DNA of 64,000 nt, taken from NCBI RefSeq assembly GCF_029873635.1, contig NC_080426.1, forward strand, positions 57,816,673 to 57,880,672, in the 5' to 3' direction. The position numbers and the translations under genes were made by a program. Shown here in pieces: positions 23,080-34,970 of this stretch (the first letter of the stretch is position 1; every line of letters starts with the position of its first letter). The notes beneath the pieces were generated by a model, which worked only from the letters and a program-made list of their open reading frames with translations, was not told the DNA's origin and did not search any database. This stretch comes from Malania oleifera (lineage: Eukaryota; Streptophyta; Magnoliopsida; Santalales; Ximeniaceae).

Positions 23080-23415
23080 GAGGAATTGAGAAATGATGCT
23101 TATGAGAACTCTAGAATCTATAAGGCTAAAATAAAAGCATTTCATGATAAAAGTATTTTGAGAAAAATGTTTAAGCCTAATGATCGAGTGTTCTTGTATG
23201 ATTTTAGACCTCATAAGCACCCAGGAAAACTTTGGTCTAGGTGGACCGGCCATTTTGTAGTGAAGAATATTTTTTGCAAATGGAGTGGTAGAAATATAGG
23301 ATCCTAAGGATGGTTGGATTTTAAAGTAAATGGTCAATGCCTTAAAGTATTAGTTGATAGGCAAGTTCAGGAAGTGGTAGAAATTCCACTTGAGGATCCA
23401 ATTTATCAACCTTGA
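23080..23415 (+). pseudogene. E5 integrase C-terminal fragment
   Basis: The frame reads EELRNDAYENSRIYKAKIKAF, HDKSILRKMFKPNDRVFLYDF, PGKLWSRWTGHFVVKN, then after a frame break VNGQCLKVL and VVEIPLEDPIYQP before a stop near 23413. The AYENSRIYK and PGKL(R/W)SRW motifs are typical of the Athila/Tat integrase C-terminal domain, which differs from the chromodomain-type tail in E2, E3 and E7. The DDE core is missing because E4 interrupts the gene. Confidence 0.8.
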
Positions 23416-24862
23416 CCACACCACGCAGGTATGTTTTTTTCTTTAATTGTTTTTTTTTTGTTTAATTAACTTTGCAAGAGTGTACCACATTTTTAGATCT
23501 ATACTCAATAATTCAGGTGATATTTTCCCCTTTTGCTTTTATGGTAACATTTCTTTTTGTTTATAAACATTGAGGACAATGTTCGGTTTAGGTTGGGGGT
23601 GTAGATTTATGCATATCTGTTTACATGAAGTTAGCTTGGGTATTTGAGCATGATTATAAAGTATTCAATTGAGTCAATTTTGCTATCTTAGTTATTTATT
23701 TAGACACTTCAATGGATGTCAAATGCATACAATCAGAGAACAATCAAACTTAAGTTGAGACTTAAAACACCTGTGAGCAGTTGAGCCATTCTCATTCTTT
23801 AGAGAGGATTTATCATATTCGGTGTCATTATTTCTTTTCTACGACATTGTTTTGTTGCATGGTCTCAATATTTTTCTTATTTGGCTATCTTTTGGGAATG
23901 CCATTACATGGTTTGTAGTATGTTTGCTTCATTATACTTAGGAAGTGATAAAGGTCAATGTAGAATAAAGTTTAAGTCTTTCAAGCCTACCGTGATATTA
24001 TCCATTAGAAGCTACTTCGAGCCAAAATGTAAGGCCTTTTTCTTTGTTAACCTATATATTTTCGTACCCACTCCATATTGGAGTTAAGCCTGAAAGTAAT
24101 ATTTTCCTACCCTTAATATTTGAGTATTTGCTAGGGGGGTAAATTGTTGTTTTGGAAAAAAAAAAAAAAAGGAATGAGAAATTTATTGAGATGGTTTGTA
24201 TTGTTGCTTGCAAGCTTCATCAATGGGGAAAAAAAAAAAAAAAGAGCAAGAAGATTAAAAAATGGGAAGAAGAATGTGTCGAATTGAAAAGAAATCAGTT
24301 GAAAGAAGAGAGTAAATTGTTGGGAAGTGGTGTATATTATACAATCTTTGGAAGATCCCTAGTATTTACTTGAATCTATTTTTGAATTCCTTTATCTTTC
24401 GTTCTTTTCAGCTTAACCCTAGCCCCATTACAACCCTTTTAATTGACCTTTTGATCCTAAGTAGGTTTGGTGGAATGATTGCTTAAATTCCCAATAGATG
24501 ATATTCTTTCCATGAGATCAATTTTGTCTTATACCTTTATTCACATGCATTTACTCTTTCCATACATTTGAATGAGCAACCCTTCTAAAATCTCTGAGTG
24601 ATTATTATATGCCCTTGTGAGATTTGAAGTCAAAACTTTTGTTAAGGTTGTTTTCGACATTGTATGTATTTGGGTTTGATGGTAAGATGGTTATTGGCTT
24701 AACACACACACACACACACACACACATGAATTTTGAGTGTTTTGATAAACAAACTTCGATAGCACTATTGATCTTTTGAGAATGTCTTATTTTGAGTGTT
24801 TGAATATTCCTGCTTACTTTTGCTTCAATTGCTAGGGTCTAACAATAAGCTGGTTGGGGGTG
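23416..24862 (+). other. E5 noncoding 3' region and polypurine tract
   Basis: No coding content recognised. It contains poly-A runs (near 24159 and 24230), a CA repeat (24703-24726) and a final GGTTGGGGGTG polypurine-like tract at 24852-24862 next to the LTR. A similar GGTTGGGGGTG word lies at 23592. Confidence 0.65.
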
Positions 24863-25752
24863 TGATGAGTGCATAAAAGTGCACTATGAGCATTACTTGA
24901 CCTTTTATTTGCTAATTTATAAGAACAATATGAATATGTAAGTGGTAAGTTTCTAACTTGATCTTCATTTTATAAAGTATTAATTCTTACTAATTTTCAA
25001 TGATTTTTATTATAGGAATGAAGTTAAGAAGACTTGGGAGTCAACCCTTAACATAAATGAAGAAGATCAGCCACCTAGAATGGAGGAAAGAATATTGGAT
25101 ATGATAGAATCCCGTTCTGGAAGAGTCTTCGTGCACCGTTCAATATTTTAATCATAACTATCTCATCCTATATCGGTTTGGGCGATTCAAGTTGTGTTGA
25201 ATATTCATATATCTGAATCTCCTCATGGATTCAGTTATGCTTTTTCCATAGAATTGTAAGGATCCAAGAATATGTTCAAGACAAACTATTAATTTTGTTA
25301 AATTGCTCCTCTGCTACGATATTGTCTCCAGATATCTTGTCGTTATTAGATTTTGTGAACAAAGCTAATAGCTTTTGAATTTTTAACGAGATGAAAATAT
25401 CTAAAAAATTTACTTTTAAATTTATCAAAGATTTGTAATTCTACATCTTCCGATTGGGGATTTGGGATGTGAAATCTCCATTTGAGAAAACCAATAGGTA
25501 AAAAATAGATTGATTATCTTATTTGTGAGACGGATTCCTAATGCCTTGGCTCTTTCAAACTTAATTTTTCATCCACAAAAATAATTTTAGTTTTAAATCT
25601 TTATAAAAAGAAGTCAATTGTTTTTCTTTAAAAATCATTTACCATTCTTTTTATCTTTATTTGCCCATTTGTGTTCCTTTTTTCCATCTCCTTGTGGAAT
25701 CGACACCCCAAAGTTGTGCTACAACTACCGCATTATTCTTTAGGCTTAATCA
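24863..25752 (+). repeat. E5 3' LTR (890 bp)
   Basis: It begins TGATGAGTGCATAAAAG directly after the PPT and ends GGCTTAATCA, giving TGAT/ATCA inverted termini. The 5' LTR is outside the window. Confidence 0.75.
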
Positions 25753-25858
25753 GTATCATTTTTAATTTCTTTCTCAATTTAGACCATGGCATTGCATGAT
25801 GGCAATTAAAGTTTTGCCTAGGCTACATTACACTTCAAATTTGAACCTTAACTAACTC

Positions 25859-26500
25859 TATTATATTTGTGTAGACTCTTATAAGTGGGATCATAAACAA
25901 AGGATGGAAAACATGTGAGAGAAGTCTTCTTGTGCTAGCAGCAGAAAACTCGTCGATGAGTGTCTTATGCTCGTTGACGAGTAGATACCAAGAGCAAAAA
26001 AATTTCAGAGTTAGAGACTCATCGACGAGAGGATAGATTCATTGACGAGTAGACTTCTTTGCCTCGTCAACAAATCCCTTGTACTCGTCGATGAGTGCGC
26101 CTGGGCTGCGAGAAGTTATTTGAATTTTAAATTTAAATGGTGTGACAGTTGGGGATTCGGAGGAAAACCTCTGAGGGCTTGTTATATATGTTCTTCTGGG
26201 AATATTTTAACATATAAGAGAGTAAGAGAGGGTGAGAGAACAAGAGAAGATAATTGTATTGTGAGACTTTGATTTTCATAGTGAATCTTTTTCCGATTGC
26301 TCCCATGAATGTAGGCTTTGCCGAACCACGTATTTCCTGGTATTGTTGTCTTTATTATTACTCTCTTTATATTGTTATGGTTGTGGAATGTTTTCTGTTT
26401 ATCACCATTTTGTTTGTTGCAAGTATGTATGTGTGATCTTTTGTACAATGTTCATTCCACTGTACATTGTTGGGAGAGGCCGCCTTTATTTTTCACAACA
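25859..26500 (+). mobile_element. S3: copia-like solo LTR (642 bp)
   Basis: It starts TATTATATTTGTG (expected TGTT decayed to TATT) and ends TTTTTCACAACA, with a TSD AACTC (25854-25858 and 26501-26505). The U5-like part with GTAGGCTTTGCCGAACCACG resembles Ty1/copia LTR ends. A TATA-like TTATATATG is at 26182. Superfamily is inferred from this end motif only. Confidence 0.7.
25952..26092 (+). promoter_or_regulatory. GTCGAC array in S3
   Basis: Cores start at 25952, 25973, then 26021, 26041, 26066, 26087. Steps are 21, gap 48, then 20-25-21. This is the gypsy-LTR pattern, here in an apparently copia-like LTR. Confidence 0.65.
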
Positions 26501-26505
26501 AACTC

Positions 26506-27384
26506 TTTGATTTAATTCTACCCTAAAAATAAAAAAATAAAAAAAAGGCTTTCATTCTCTATTGAAGTTAGATGTGATATATATGTTACATTATAGTTTA
26601 GACCTTGGCTCAAGAAGTTGAAAAAAAAGAGTACGTAAGATTTGGCTAGATTTATGATTTCAATCATGCATCTAAAAAATTAAAATATATATGTAATTAA
26701 ATAAAAATAATGAATGAGGTTTTACTTGTGCGTTAATAGGTTAATAGATTGTGAAGAATAAGAGAATAGATCTAATAATTAAGTAGGGAGATATAAGTAG
26801 CATAGATTATTAAATCTAACTAATATCAAATTGAGTCTAGTTTCAATGATTGTGACTATAATATGAATCATAGAATCTCAAACTCACATTAATATAAATG
26901 GAAGATTCAAATCAAAATAAGACGTATCCTTAAAAGAAAAATGACCAAACCAAATTCTTTCAATTTTGTCAAACCTAGTATAATATTTTCCAATTTGTAA
27001 AATTATTAGTTTGAAATTGAAAAAAAAAAAAAATGATGTTACAAAAGAAAGTTTCAAAAAAAAAAAAAAAAAAGGGTATAAAAAGATAATCATATAGAGA
27101 GTTTAGTTGTGTTCAAATTATAGAAGGAACTAATTTCAAAACTTCTATTGCTATGGAAGTTTTAATTTAGTGGAGGTTTTATTATTTCCAAAAAAAGGTC
27201 TTCATTTAGATTAATGTCATTCAAAGAACTTTATATTTATCTCATTTAAAGAACTTTTCATTCCTTTTAATTAAAAAAAAATTATACATTGAAATGAATT
27301 AAATGAAGTTGGTGAAGGTTAACATTATTTGATTTAAGTGTGCATGTTGCTCATAGGGAAAGATGAAATAAAGATAAAGGAGAA
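26506..27384. other. AT-rich intergenic sequence
   Basis: Poly-A tracts near 27020 and 27057, no recognisable gene or element. The few short open frames are low-complexity. Confidence 0.6.
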
Positions 27385-27650
27385 GGCCTGTGCCTCACGT
27401 GATGAGATGAGGCTTGAGAAAATATGTGTTCGCGTGAGCTCAAAAGCCTAGAAAAGAGAGCATGCCTTATGTGGCCAATTGAGGCAAGATGTGTGTCTCA
27501 TGTGATCAAATTAGCTATGAAAAATACAGACGAGATATGTGTCTCGCGTGACCAAGCTAGCTCCAGAGCTCAAGAGGAAACATGCGCACCTCGCTTCGGC
27601 TAGGTAACCTCAAGAACCCAAAGAAGAGACGTGGACCTCACATGACAACC
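27385..27650. repeat. Degenerate tandem repeat with ACGTG-type words, ~35-55-bp units
   Basis: About six or seven diverged units, each carrying a word like TGTGCCTCACGTGA, TGTGTCTCATGTGA or TGTGTCTCGCGTGA followed by GAGGCTTGAGAA-like or CAAGCTAG-like sequence. The first holds a perfect G-box CACGTG at 27396-27401. It lies about 1.1 kb upstream of the bHLH gene's leader. Confidence 0.6.
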
Positions 27651-28512
27651 AAATAGTGAGGCGCAAGGGCATTTTTGCAGTCCTAAAAACTTTACCCCTA
27701 GTCTACTCACATAAAAAACTACTAAGGAGGGGTAACACACATAACTAACACTCGCTCACCTCTCTCTCCCCTTATTCTTATTTCGTCCACCGACAAGAGT
27801 GTAAAGATATTTTTTTCTTTTATGGGTGAGGTGCTATCAGAACGGCACAAGGGGAAGACAGTTTGAGGAGAACAACAATTTTTCTTTTATACCCAAAAAA
27901 AAACAAAAACAAAAACAAAAATCGTAAAAATTGAAATGAATTTTGAGGTGATTAAATTGCTGTTTACAAATGAAGAAAAATTAACAGTATTTGACTTTAA
28001 ATGTGGATGCCGGTCTATAATATCTAGGGTTTGTTAGGATTCCAAATAGGATCGCATTTTCAACTAATCTAAAATCCCCCCCAACAGACTAGAGCCAATC
28101 TCAAAGCTAGGAGATTTGGGGCAGCCCAGGGTTGCATGTTACCCTAGGGCGCCCTATATTCATGGAGGAGGGACTGTTTGGCATGTGGATCACGGACTTC
28201 CATGTTTCCCTTGTCAAGTGTCAACCAACACCCTTTTTCTTCTTAGGTTTTACCATTAAAATGATCATTGGAAATAAACTTGCTATGAATGATGCAGCAC
28301 TGTTCTCAGGTGTGTTACGTTGCGTACGTATGTTGTGTTGATGTGCCTTCTCTGCTTTTTTTTTTTTTTTTTTTTAATATTTGTTTCAAAATAAACAAAA
28401 CAAACTGCACAAAATCGTTGCCGACTACTTCTCAACATCCAACCCATGGGAATTTTAGAGTGTTTATTTATTAGATCTATCCCTTTAACCATGGTTACTT
28501 TTCTAACCCTGA
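27651..28512 (+). other. Upstream region of the bHLH gene
   Basis: No coding content. It contains an A/C-rich tract (27892-27920), a poly-T run (28356-28375) and an ACGT-core GTACGTA word at about 28323. It probably includes the promoter. I could not pick a convincing TATA box, though TTTATTTATT near 28464 is possible. Confidence 0.5.
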
Positions 28513-29137
28513 CCATGGTCAGCAGATGCAGTTAGGATTTAGGGAGAGCCGGGGAGAGAGAGACAGAGGCAGAGAAAGCACCCTCCACCCCCTTCCCAGT
28601 TCCCTCTTATCTTTTTTTTTTCCCTCTCTCTCTCTCTCTCTCGCGTGTTGCTTAGTGTTTGCAGTGCTGTTTTGTTTCGCAAATTACTGATCGTTCTGTT
28701 CTCTGGGAAATTGAGCAATTGAGAGTTCTCGGCGCCAGAGACTGTTAATTCGCTTGCCAAAACTGGTGTGTATGCTCTTATGTATTTTTGCCTTACGATT
28801 CCTAGATCAATTGTAGTTCGTACTTTGTGGGTTTTTGTTTGTCTCGCCAGTGATTGATATTTTATTGGTTTAGTGTAGTTGAGATCTGGAATTTTAGGTA
28901 TGAGCGGGTGGGTTTTCGTGAAAGAGTATTTATTGGAGCTCTGGGAGTATGTGGGGGGTTTGTTCTGATTTGGTTGCTCTCTTGTTGAATGTGGTGGATT
29001 TGAGTTTGCACGCAAGAAGAGGGTTTTCTAGTGTTCTTGGGTGCAGATATTGAAATTTGGAGACCCTTTTTTTTTTTTTGAGTGTAAAAATTTGGAAGCT
29101 TTTATTTTGTGGGTATTCTTGCTTTTGGGGTTAGGAG
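28513..29137 (+). promoter_or_regulatory. 5' leader of the bHLH gene with a probable intron
   Basis: A pyrimidine-rich leader with a CT tract (28624-28642) precedes a candidate donor CTG|GTGTGTATG at 28766. Candidate acceptors are TTGGGTGCAG ending 29046 and CTTTTGGGGTTAG ending 29134, three bases before the ATG. T-rich sequence precedes both. A leader intron would explain the roughly 600 bp between the CT-rich leader and the start codon. This is inferred from splice-site form only. Confidence 0.45.
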
Positions 29138-30949
29138 ATGAAAACTGAAGCGGGAATGGGAGGAAATGTTTGGAATGATGATGACAGGGCCATGGTTGCG
29201 ACGGTTTTGGGTGGTCGGGCTTTTGATTATTTAATGTCGAGCTCTATGTCGACTGAAACTTTGTTAATGGCGGTGGGGAGTGATGAAAATTTGCAGAATA
29301 AGCTTTCTGATCTAGTGGACCAGCCAAATGCATCAAATTTTAGCTGGAATTATGCAATTTTCTGGCAATTGTCGCAGTCCAAGTCCGGGGATTTGGTTTT
29401 AGGGTGGGGAGATGGGTCCTGTAGGGAGCCCAAGGAAGGGGAGGAGTCTGAAGCCATGAGAATTCTTACTTTTCGGCTTGAGGATGAGACCCAGCAAAAG
29501 ATGAGGAAAAGGGTGCTTCAGAAACTCCACACGGTTTTCGGCGGTTCAGATGAGGATAGTTATGCTTTTGGACTGGACAGGGTTACGGATACTGAGATGT
29601 TCTTTCTTGCATCGATGTATTTTTCCTTTCCTCGAGGAGAAGGTGGCCCTGGGAAATATTTTGGATCAGGAAAGCACCTGTGGCTCTCAGATGCAATTAG
29701 ATCTCCGTGTGATTACTGTGTCCGATCATTCCTTGCCAAGTGTGCTGGAATTCAGACCATTGTTCTCGTCCCAACTGATGTTGGGGTGGTTGAACTGGGT
29801 TCAGTGAGATCCATTCCGGAGAGCTTGGAGCTGCTGCAGGCTGTTAGATCATCATTCTCACCATTTTCATCACCCATTAATGTGAAGCCCACGGCAACCT
29901 TACCAGTAGTGATGAATGAGAGAAGAGATGAAAATGCCTCGTTCTCTAACTTGGGGCTTGGTGGGCGTGCAGAAGGAATTCCAAAGATTTTTGGGCAGGA
30001 CTTAAACTCTGGCCATTCTCATTTCAGGGAGAAGCTTGCTGTTAGAAAAACAGAGGAGAGACCATGGGAAGTTTACTCCAATGGAAATAGGCTTCCATTT
30101 CCTAGCTCTCGCAATGGTCTTCACAGTCCAAGTTGGGCATATGTCCAAGGTGTGAAACAGGGGATTGCTGCAGAAATTTACAACTCTCAAACCCCAGCAA
30201 ATAATCTAAAGGAGTTTGTTAATGGGGTTAGAGAAGATTTTCGGCAAAACCAAATGCAACCTCAGAAGCAGGTGCAAATGCAAATTGATTTTTCAGGTGC
30301 CACTTCCAGGCCTTCCCTGATTGCCCGGCCAATTAGTGTGGAGTCTGAGCATTCAGATGTGGAGGTTTCATGCAAGGAAGAGCGTCCAGGACCATCTGAT
30401 GAAAGAAGGCCAAGGAAACGAGGTCGAAAGCCTGCAAATGGAAGAGAAGAACCTCTCAATCATGTGGAGGCAGAAAGGCAGCGCCGTGAGAAGCTAAACC
30501 AGCGGTTCTATGCATTACGAGCTGTTGTGCCCAATATATCCAAGATGGACAAAGCCTCCTTGCTAGGAGATGCTATTACCTACATCACTGAACTTCAGAA
30601 GAAGCTCAAGGATATGGAAGCAGAGAGGGATAAAGTTAGGAGCACCTCAAAAGATTCATCAGCAATGGAAGGAAACTCAAATGCAGAAAACATGATCCAA
30701 GCGTCAGATGTCGAAATTCAAGCCATGCCCGACCAGGTTATTGTAAAGGTGAGCTGTCCTTTGGACACGCACCCTGTCTCAAGAGTCATCCAAGCATTCA
30801 AAGATGCGCAGATCAGTGTGGTGGAATCAAAACTTGCCATGGGCAATGATACCGTGTTGCATACATTTGTCATCAAGTCTCAAGGATCCGAACAGTTGAC
30901 AAAGGAAAAGTTGATTGCTGCATTTTCCCACGAATCCGTTTCTTTATGA
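29138..30949 (+). CDS. bHLH subgroup IIId transcription factor, JAM/bHLH13-like
   Basis: An intact 603-codon, intronless frame. Residues ~49-237 form the bHLH-MYC N-terminal region, including the JAZ-interaction part around [13 protein letters not shown] (67-79) and the conserved [21 protein letters not shown] block (147-167). A basic nuclear-localisation stretch RRPRKRGRK is at 423-431. The bHLH (438-487) has the G-box-reading residues His442, Glu446 and Arg450 in [10 protein letters not shown]. An ACT-like domain covers about 527-597. The first ATG is used because the downstream M7 would lose little and the MYC-N domain starts after both. Family knowledge: subgroup IIId factors bind G-boxes, interact with JAZ proteins and repress jasmonate responses by competing with MYC2-type activators. 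It acts in the nucleus. It could also be named bHLH3 or bHLH17-like; the exact orthologue needs a tree. No repressor EAR motif was seen. Confidence 0.93.
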   Translation: MKTEAGMGGNVWNDDDRAMVATVLGGRAFDYLMSSSMSTETLLMAVGSDENLQNKLSDLVDQPNASNFSWNYAIFWQLSQSKSGDLVLGWGDGSCREPKEGEESEAMRILTFRLEDETQQKMRKRVLQKLHTVFGGSDEDSYAFGLDRVTDTEMFFLASMYFSFPRGEGGPGKYFGSGKHLWLSDAIRSPCDYCVRSFLAKCAGIQTIVLVPTDVGVVELGSVRSIPESLELLQAVRSSFSPFSSPINVKPTATLPVVMNERRDENASFSNLGLGGRAEGIPKIFGQDLNSGHSHFREKLAVRKTEERPWEVYSNGNRLPFPSSRNGLHSPSWAYVQGVKQGIAAEIYNSQTPANNLKEFVNGVREDFRQNQMQPQKQVQMQIDFSGATSRPSLIARPISVESEHSDVEVSCKEERPGPSDERRPRKRGRKPANGREEPLNHVEAERQRREKLNQRFYALRAVVPNISKMDKASLLGDAITYITELQKKLKDMEAERDKVRSTSKDSSAMEGNSNAENMIQASDVEIQAMPDQVIVKVSCPLDTHPVSRVIQAFKDAQISVVESKLAMGNDTVLHTFVIKSQGSEQLTKEKLIAAFSHESVSL

Positions 30950-31215
30950 CCATTATCATCGGTTGGATGATACCAGCATTGCATTTAACCAAATCCATAC
31001 ATGTAATATTTTAGTGAAGAGCCCATTTGAGAGCTTCTACCGAGGTTTTTGACATATAGCAGGGGATCGTAAGGAACAGCATTTAAGAAGCTAGAAGTAG
31101 AAAATAACTACCTATTGACCAAGTAGGGCAGCAAATTTTCTGTGTTTTGTTTATAGTATACATATTTTGTCATAGTTATTCTTGCAAGATGAATTAAATT
31201 TGTAAGTTTTAAATG
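30950..31215 (+). other. Probable 3' UTR of the bHLH gene
   Basis: T-rich sequence with TTTGTGTTTTGTTTATAG-like elements (31138-31157) and a GAATTAAATTTGTAAG stretch near 31192 that could serve as a polyadenylation region. There is no perfect AATAAA, and the end is approximate. Confidence 0.45.
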
Positions 31216-34200
31216 AGTATCCCATTTGCTTATTAAGGAGTTATTAATTTTTTTTCCCTAATGCTGAGTTCCGTTGAGATATCTCCCTCCATCCCAAATT
31301 TTCTTGTTCTCCTCTCTGCCTCTTAAATTCTCATAATGCAAGTCATCGGCACATTTTTCATTCATTTAACTCACTGCTACTCATTTTTTTCTTAATGAAG
31401 GATTAGAGGAAGGTTGGTGAGATATATGTGTGGATAAATGGGGCGTCAGTTTAGTTTGAGGCCTCTGTTTTAGTCCTTCTGTTTTCCCATTTTGCAAGTC
31501 ATCCATGGTGGTGGGTCAGTTCGTTCCTGATTTTCAAAGACAACAGCTAATATTCTAAAATGACATTTTTGAAGAGTCAAGTTTTTGCATACATGTGTTG
31601 TTGGAGGTTCAAATTGATTCATAAGCTCAGTTCTGATGTCCTTTGGAGTTGCCTGTGAAGTATGGGTGTATTTGTTTATAGGGCAGGACATCCTTCTGCA
31701 CCACCGTCAAATGTCATACTTCCTGTAGGAAGACACCCCTGAACCTGATGTTCTGCACTCATTTCTTGTGTTCATGAGGGGAAAAAAGCTGGTTTTTTTT
31801 AAAGAATTGCAAAAAAAGAAGGCAATGTTCTTTTTTTATAAAAGAAATTCAATGTTTGTATGCAAGATTTGAAGTAATAAATATAAACCATGGGGAAAGT
31901 TGAAAAATAATGAGATATTTTTGTAGTTTTTCGAAAAACAGAAAACACAGAATGAGAGCTGGACGCCCTTATTGATTCTAATATATCTTTATTATTTTTG
32001 AGTGGTCCATGAAATATAACACCAAAAATGTCCATGCATATTTCCCTACATTTAGTCACAGATTCCCTGCTGAACTTGTCATTCCCATCTCTCATTTTGC
32101 GCATGGGCAGCATGCTTTTCAAGTGGGAAGGATTCTTTTGGAACCTTGACCTTGCCAAAACGACGACCCCCACTTTGGGCCCTTTCCCTGAAATTGCCCC
32201 TCCCAGTTTCTTTTTCATTATTAGCACGGAATCCTCAGTTCCAATGTGGAAAATCTCTCTCTCTCTCTCTCTACTTTTTCCCCACCATGGAGACGGTGAC
32301 AAAGGCTTAGGCCAGACGGTTCCTTCATCCAATAACATTTAGAACCCACTAATTGTTTGTAAGATGTTATTTTTAATACTCGAATCTAAATATTACTGGA
32401 ATAGATTACCTAATTACTTTATATTTCAAACAATCGATTATATTTCGAATTTTAAATGACTTTGAGTAATTTTAATATAAATTTTAGTCTAGAATCATTT
32501 AAAGAAGATATGATCGATTATATAAATTAATATGCTAGACAACCTAGCTTAATAGTTTTAATTATGCAGATCTAGCATCATTTTAATAGGTTCAAATATT
32601 AATATAGTATGTTTTGATTAGCGCATACGAAATGTCCTTGTAAGTATTCGATTCGAGTGTCACAAATAAATGCCTTTTATCCCTTCCTATTTATCTTCAT
32701 ATTTACTATTGTGGCGATTTTTCAACAGTGTGGCAGAGAACTGGCCTGTCAACTGTCAAGTGGGTGGCTCTTGTCACAGTGCCTATGTGCATAGAAATGC
32801 TTATTTCTTGGTGCTTAAAAAGCAAACTTTATTCTTTTTTTCTTCCTCTCTCTCTCTCCCAAACCCTCTCAGATTCTGTTTGGGAGATAAGTGAAATTGA
32901 ATTTTGGAATCGAAAGCGCTTTGCGGTTGCTTGGTTCCGAGGAAAGTGAAAAACTTGTACAGAGAAGGTACTCGTACGAGGTTGCTGTTTGTTTATTCAG
33001 TTTGAGGAGGAACCTGAGTAACAAAATGGTCGAGATTCCTCAAATTTCACTTTTCTTTTTTTTTTCTTGGCAACTAAATGTGTTGCGCATGAAAAGGGAG
33101 GAAAGAACAAATCCCCTTCTGTGTCTTTTTCTTTTTTCTTAATTTATAATATTATTTATAAACATCGTTAAAGAAAACTGATCGAGGTATCTCTAACGTT
33201 GGCAGAAAACAACAATGGGAAAAGTGTAAAAACATGATGAGCCCAAAATTCCTACCATACTAGCCAACCACTGCATCCCTTTGGTTAAAGGACTAAAGCC
33301 ATTAAATTCCTTCCTCTTTTTTTTTTTTCGTTTGAAGAGGAGAAGAAAGGTGCCCTAGGCTAAGGTACATTTTCTCCCACGAAGAGCGATTCACACTAAA
33401 CAACTTGTGTCAAATGGGCGTAGGACATAGACTGAGTGAAGTTTGAAAAACAAAGGTTAGAAAGGAAATTGTGACAGCAGGAAAACGCCGGTGTCTGATG
33501 GGCATAGACTTTGTGTTCATAGTCTTATATTGCGTAGTTACGGTGTGTCTGCGGTGGGGGCACCAGAACTGGCGCCGCCGCCGCCGCTGCTGCCGCCATG
33601 TGCACAACGTGTAACATTTCTTGAAGGGAGGATTTGGGTAATGCAGATGGTTGTACAAACATTTTTATCGTTGCAGAAAGAAACACATCTCCAAGTTGGC
33701 CACTGCTTCCATTCTCATTTTGCATTTGCCTTCCACTCACACCCCATCACTATCTCCACCATTTGCTTCTTCTCTTTTATTGTGAGGTTAGACTCGCCTC
33801 TAAATTCGTGAATTATCTTAGCCACACATCTCTGTCATGGGTGTCCTGTCCATTTAAATATTGGTTCGATCTTTTGCCCTCATCACTAGACTTCTTCTTT
33901 GTTTTAAAGCTTACCCTTCCTTTATTGATTTCATTTTTTATTTTTATTTTGGATACCCACATGAAAGAAATTTACAAAATTAGGACAATTAATACATGCA
34001 CACGCATGCATATAGGATTAGAGATACTTATCCTTTTTTTTAGATTTAACAAAAATACATAAATAGTATGTTTGAATAGTTTTTGAATTTGGATTTATAT
34101 TTGTATTGAATTTAAATAAAATATAATATACATTTATATTAAAATTTATCAAAATCCGCTCAAATCTAAATTTAAAGTTTGAAATTCATGCACTTAAACC

Positions 34201-34801
34201 CTGCAAAATTTTCTTTGGCATTTGATTTATGAGACACTTATTTTAATATATTTTACCAAAATAAAAGAATGGCTAAATTTTTGCCACGTGCACAAGTGAA
34301 AGCAAATAAGAAAATAAATATTGTATTAAATATGCATGATTGTAATAAATTTAATGGACAATTTATGCACTGTATTAATTATCATAATCATGTTTTAATT
34401 ACATATTTTAATTATTTACAATGGTTAAATATTATTAGTTTATAATGGCAAGGATTTATTTCTAAATTCATTATGAAGGCTATTAATTTACCGTAAATAC
34501 CCTTTTATCCAATTTGGTGATATATCAATGAATATTACAACTCGTACAATTTTTAGTCTTTCTTCTGAAAAATAGTCAATTTTTAAAAATTTTCTTTGAC
34601 TACTTGACCTAAATTAATGGAGGAAGGAACAAATGTTTCAAAAATTAAATTAACCTATATTATATATTAAAGTATAAATAGTGTAAATCATTTTATAAAC
34701 AAAAATATCATTATATTTTAAAAGAAAGACTAAAAACTCCTTAAAGATGTAATTATTAATTAATTTATGGAAAATTAATTTCTATTAGACCAACATTTAT
34801 A

Positions 34802-34851
<50 letters not shown>

Positions 34852-34965
34852 TAGTGTACGTCATTGTATTAACAAAAATATTTGTATCTTTTAAAAGTAA
34901 GATCAAATGATTAAAAGAAATAAATTTCTATAATATATATAGACATATAGAAAGTAAATTCAACT
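31216..34965. other. Intergenic sequence downstream of the bHLH gene
   Basis: No gene recognised on either strand. It holds a TC tract (32254-32272), a GCC/GCT-rich patch (33571-33600), several poly-T runs and an AT microsatellite near the right end. Open frames here have no recognisable domains, and composition is noncoding. Confidence 0.6.
34807..34848. repeat. (AT)n microsatellite
   Basis: About 21 AT units within very AT-rich sequence. Confidence 0.95.
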
Positions 34966-34970
34966 ACGAA

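Larger units (their letters stand above)
23080..25752 (+). mobile_element. E5: Tat/Athila-type Ty3/gypsy relic, 3' end
   Basis: An integrase C-terminal fragment, a long noncoding 3' region, a PPT and a 3' LTR. The 5' part is cut off at 23080 by the E4 LTR. The layout, including the GGACAATGT and GGTTGGGGGTG motifs downstream of pol, fits the Tat/Athila branch. Confidence 0.75.

Noticed and set aside
24152-24373. Lys-rich open frame in the E5 3' region
   Set aside because: Produced by poly-A runs in noncoding sequence; no env-like features such as a signal peptide or membrane segment.
28539-29015. Minus-strand open frame of 158 codons over the bHLH leader
   Set aside because: It lies antisense to the CT-rich leader and probable intron, and its Arg-Glu repeat comes from the CT tract. 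No domain recognised.
31799-32338. Minus-strand open frame of 179 codons downstream of the bHLH gene
   Set aside because: No recognisable domain, low-complexity composition with a TC tract, and overlapping open frames on the other strand; likely chance.
33491-33811. Overlapping open frames around the GCC-rich patch, with Pro or Ala runs
   Set aside because: The runs come from the trinucleotide repeat. No family motif and no splice context that would make an exon convincing.
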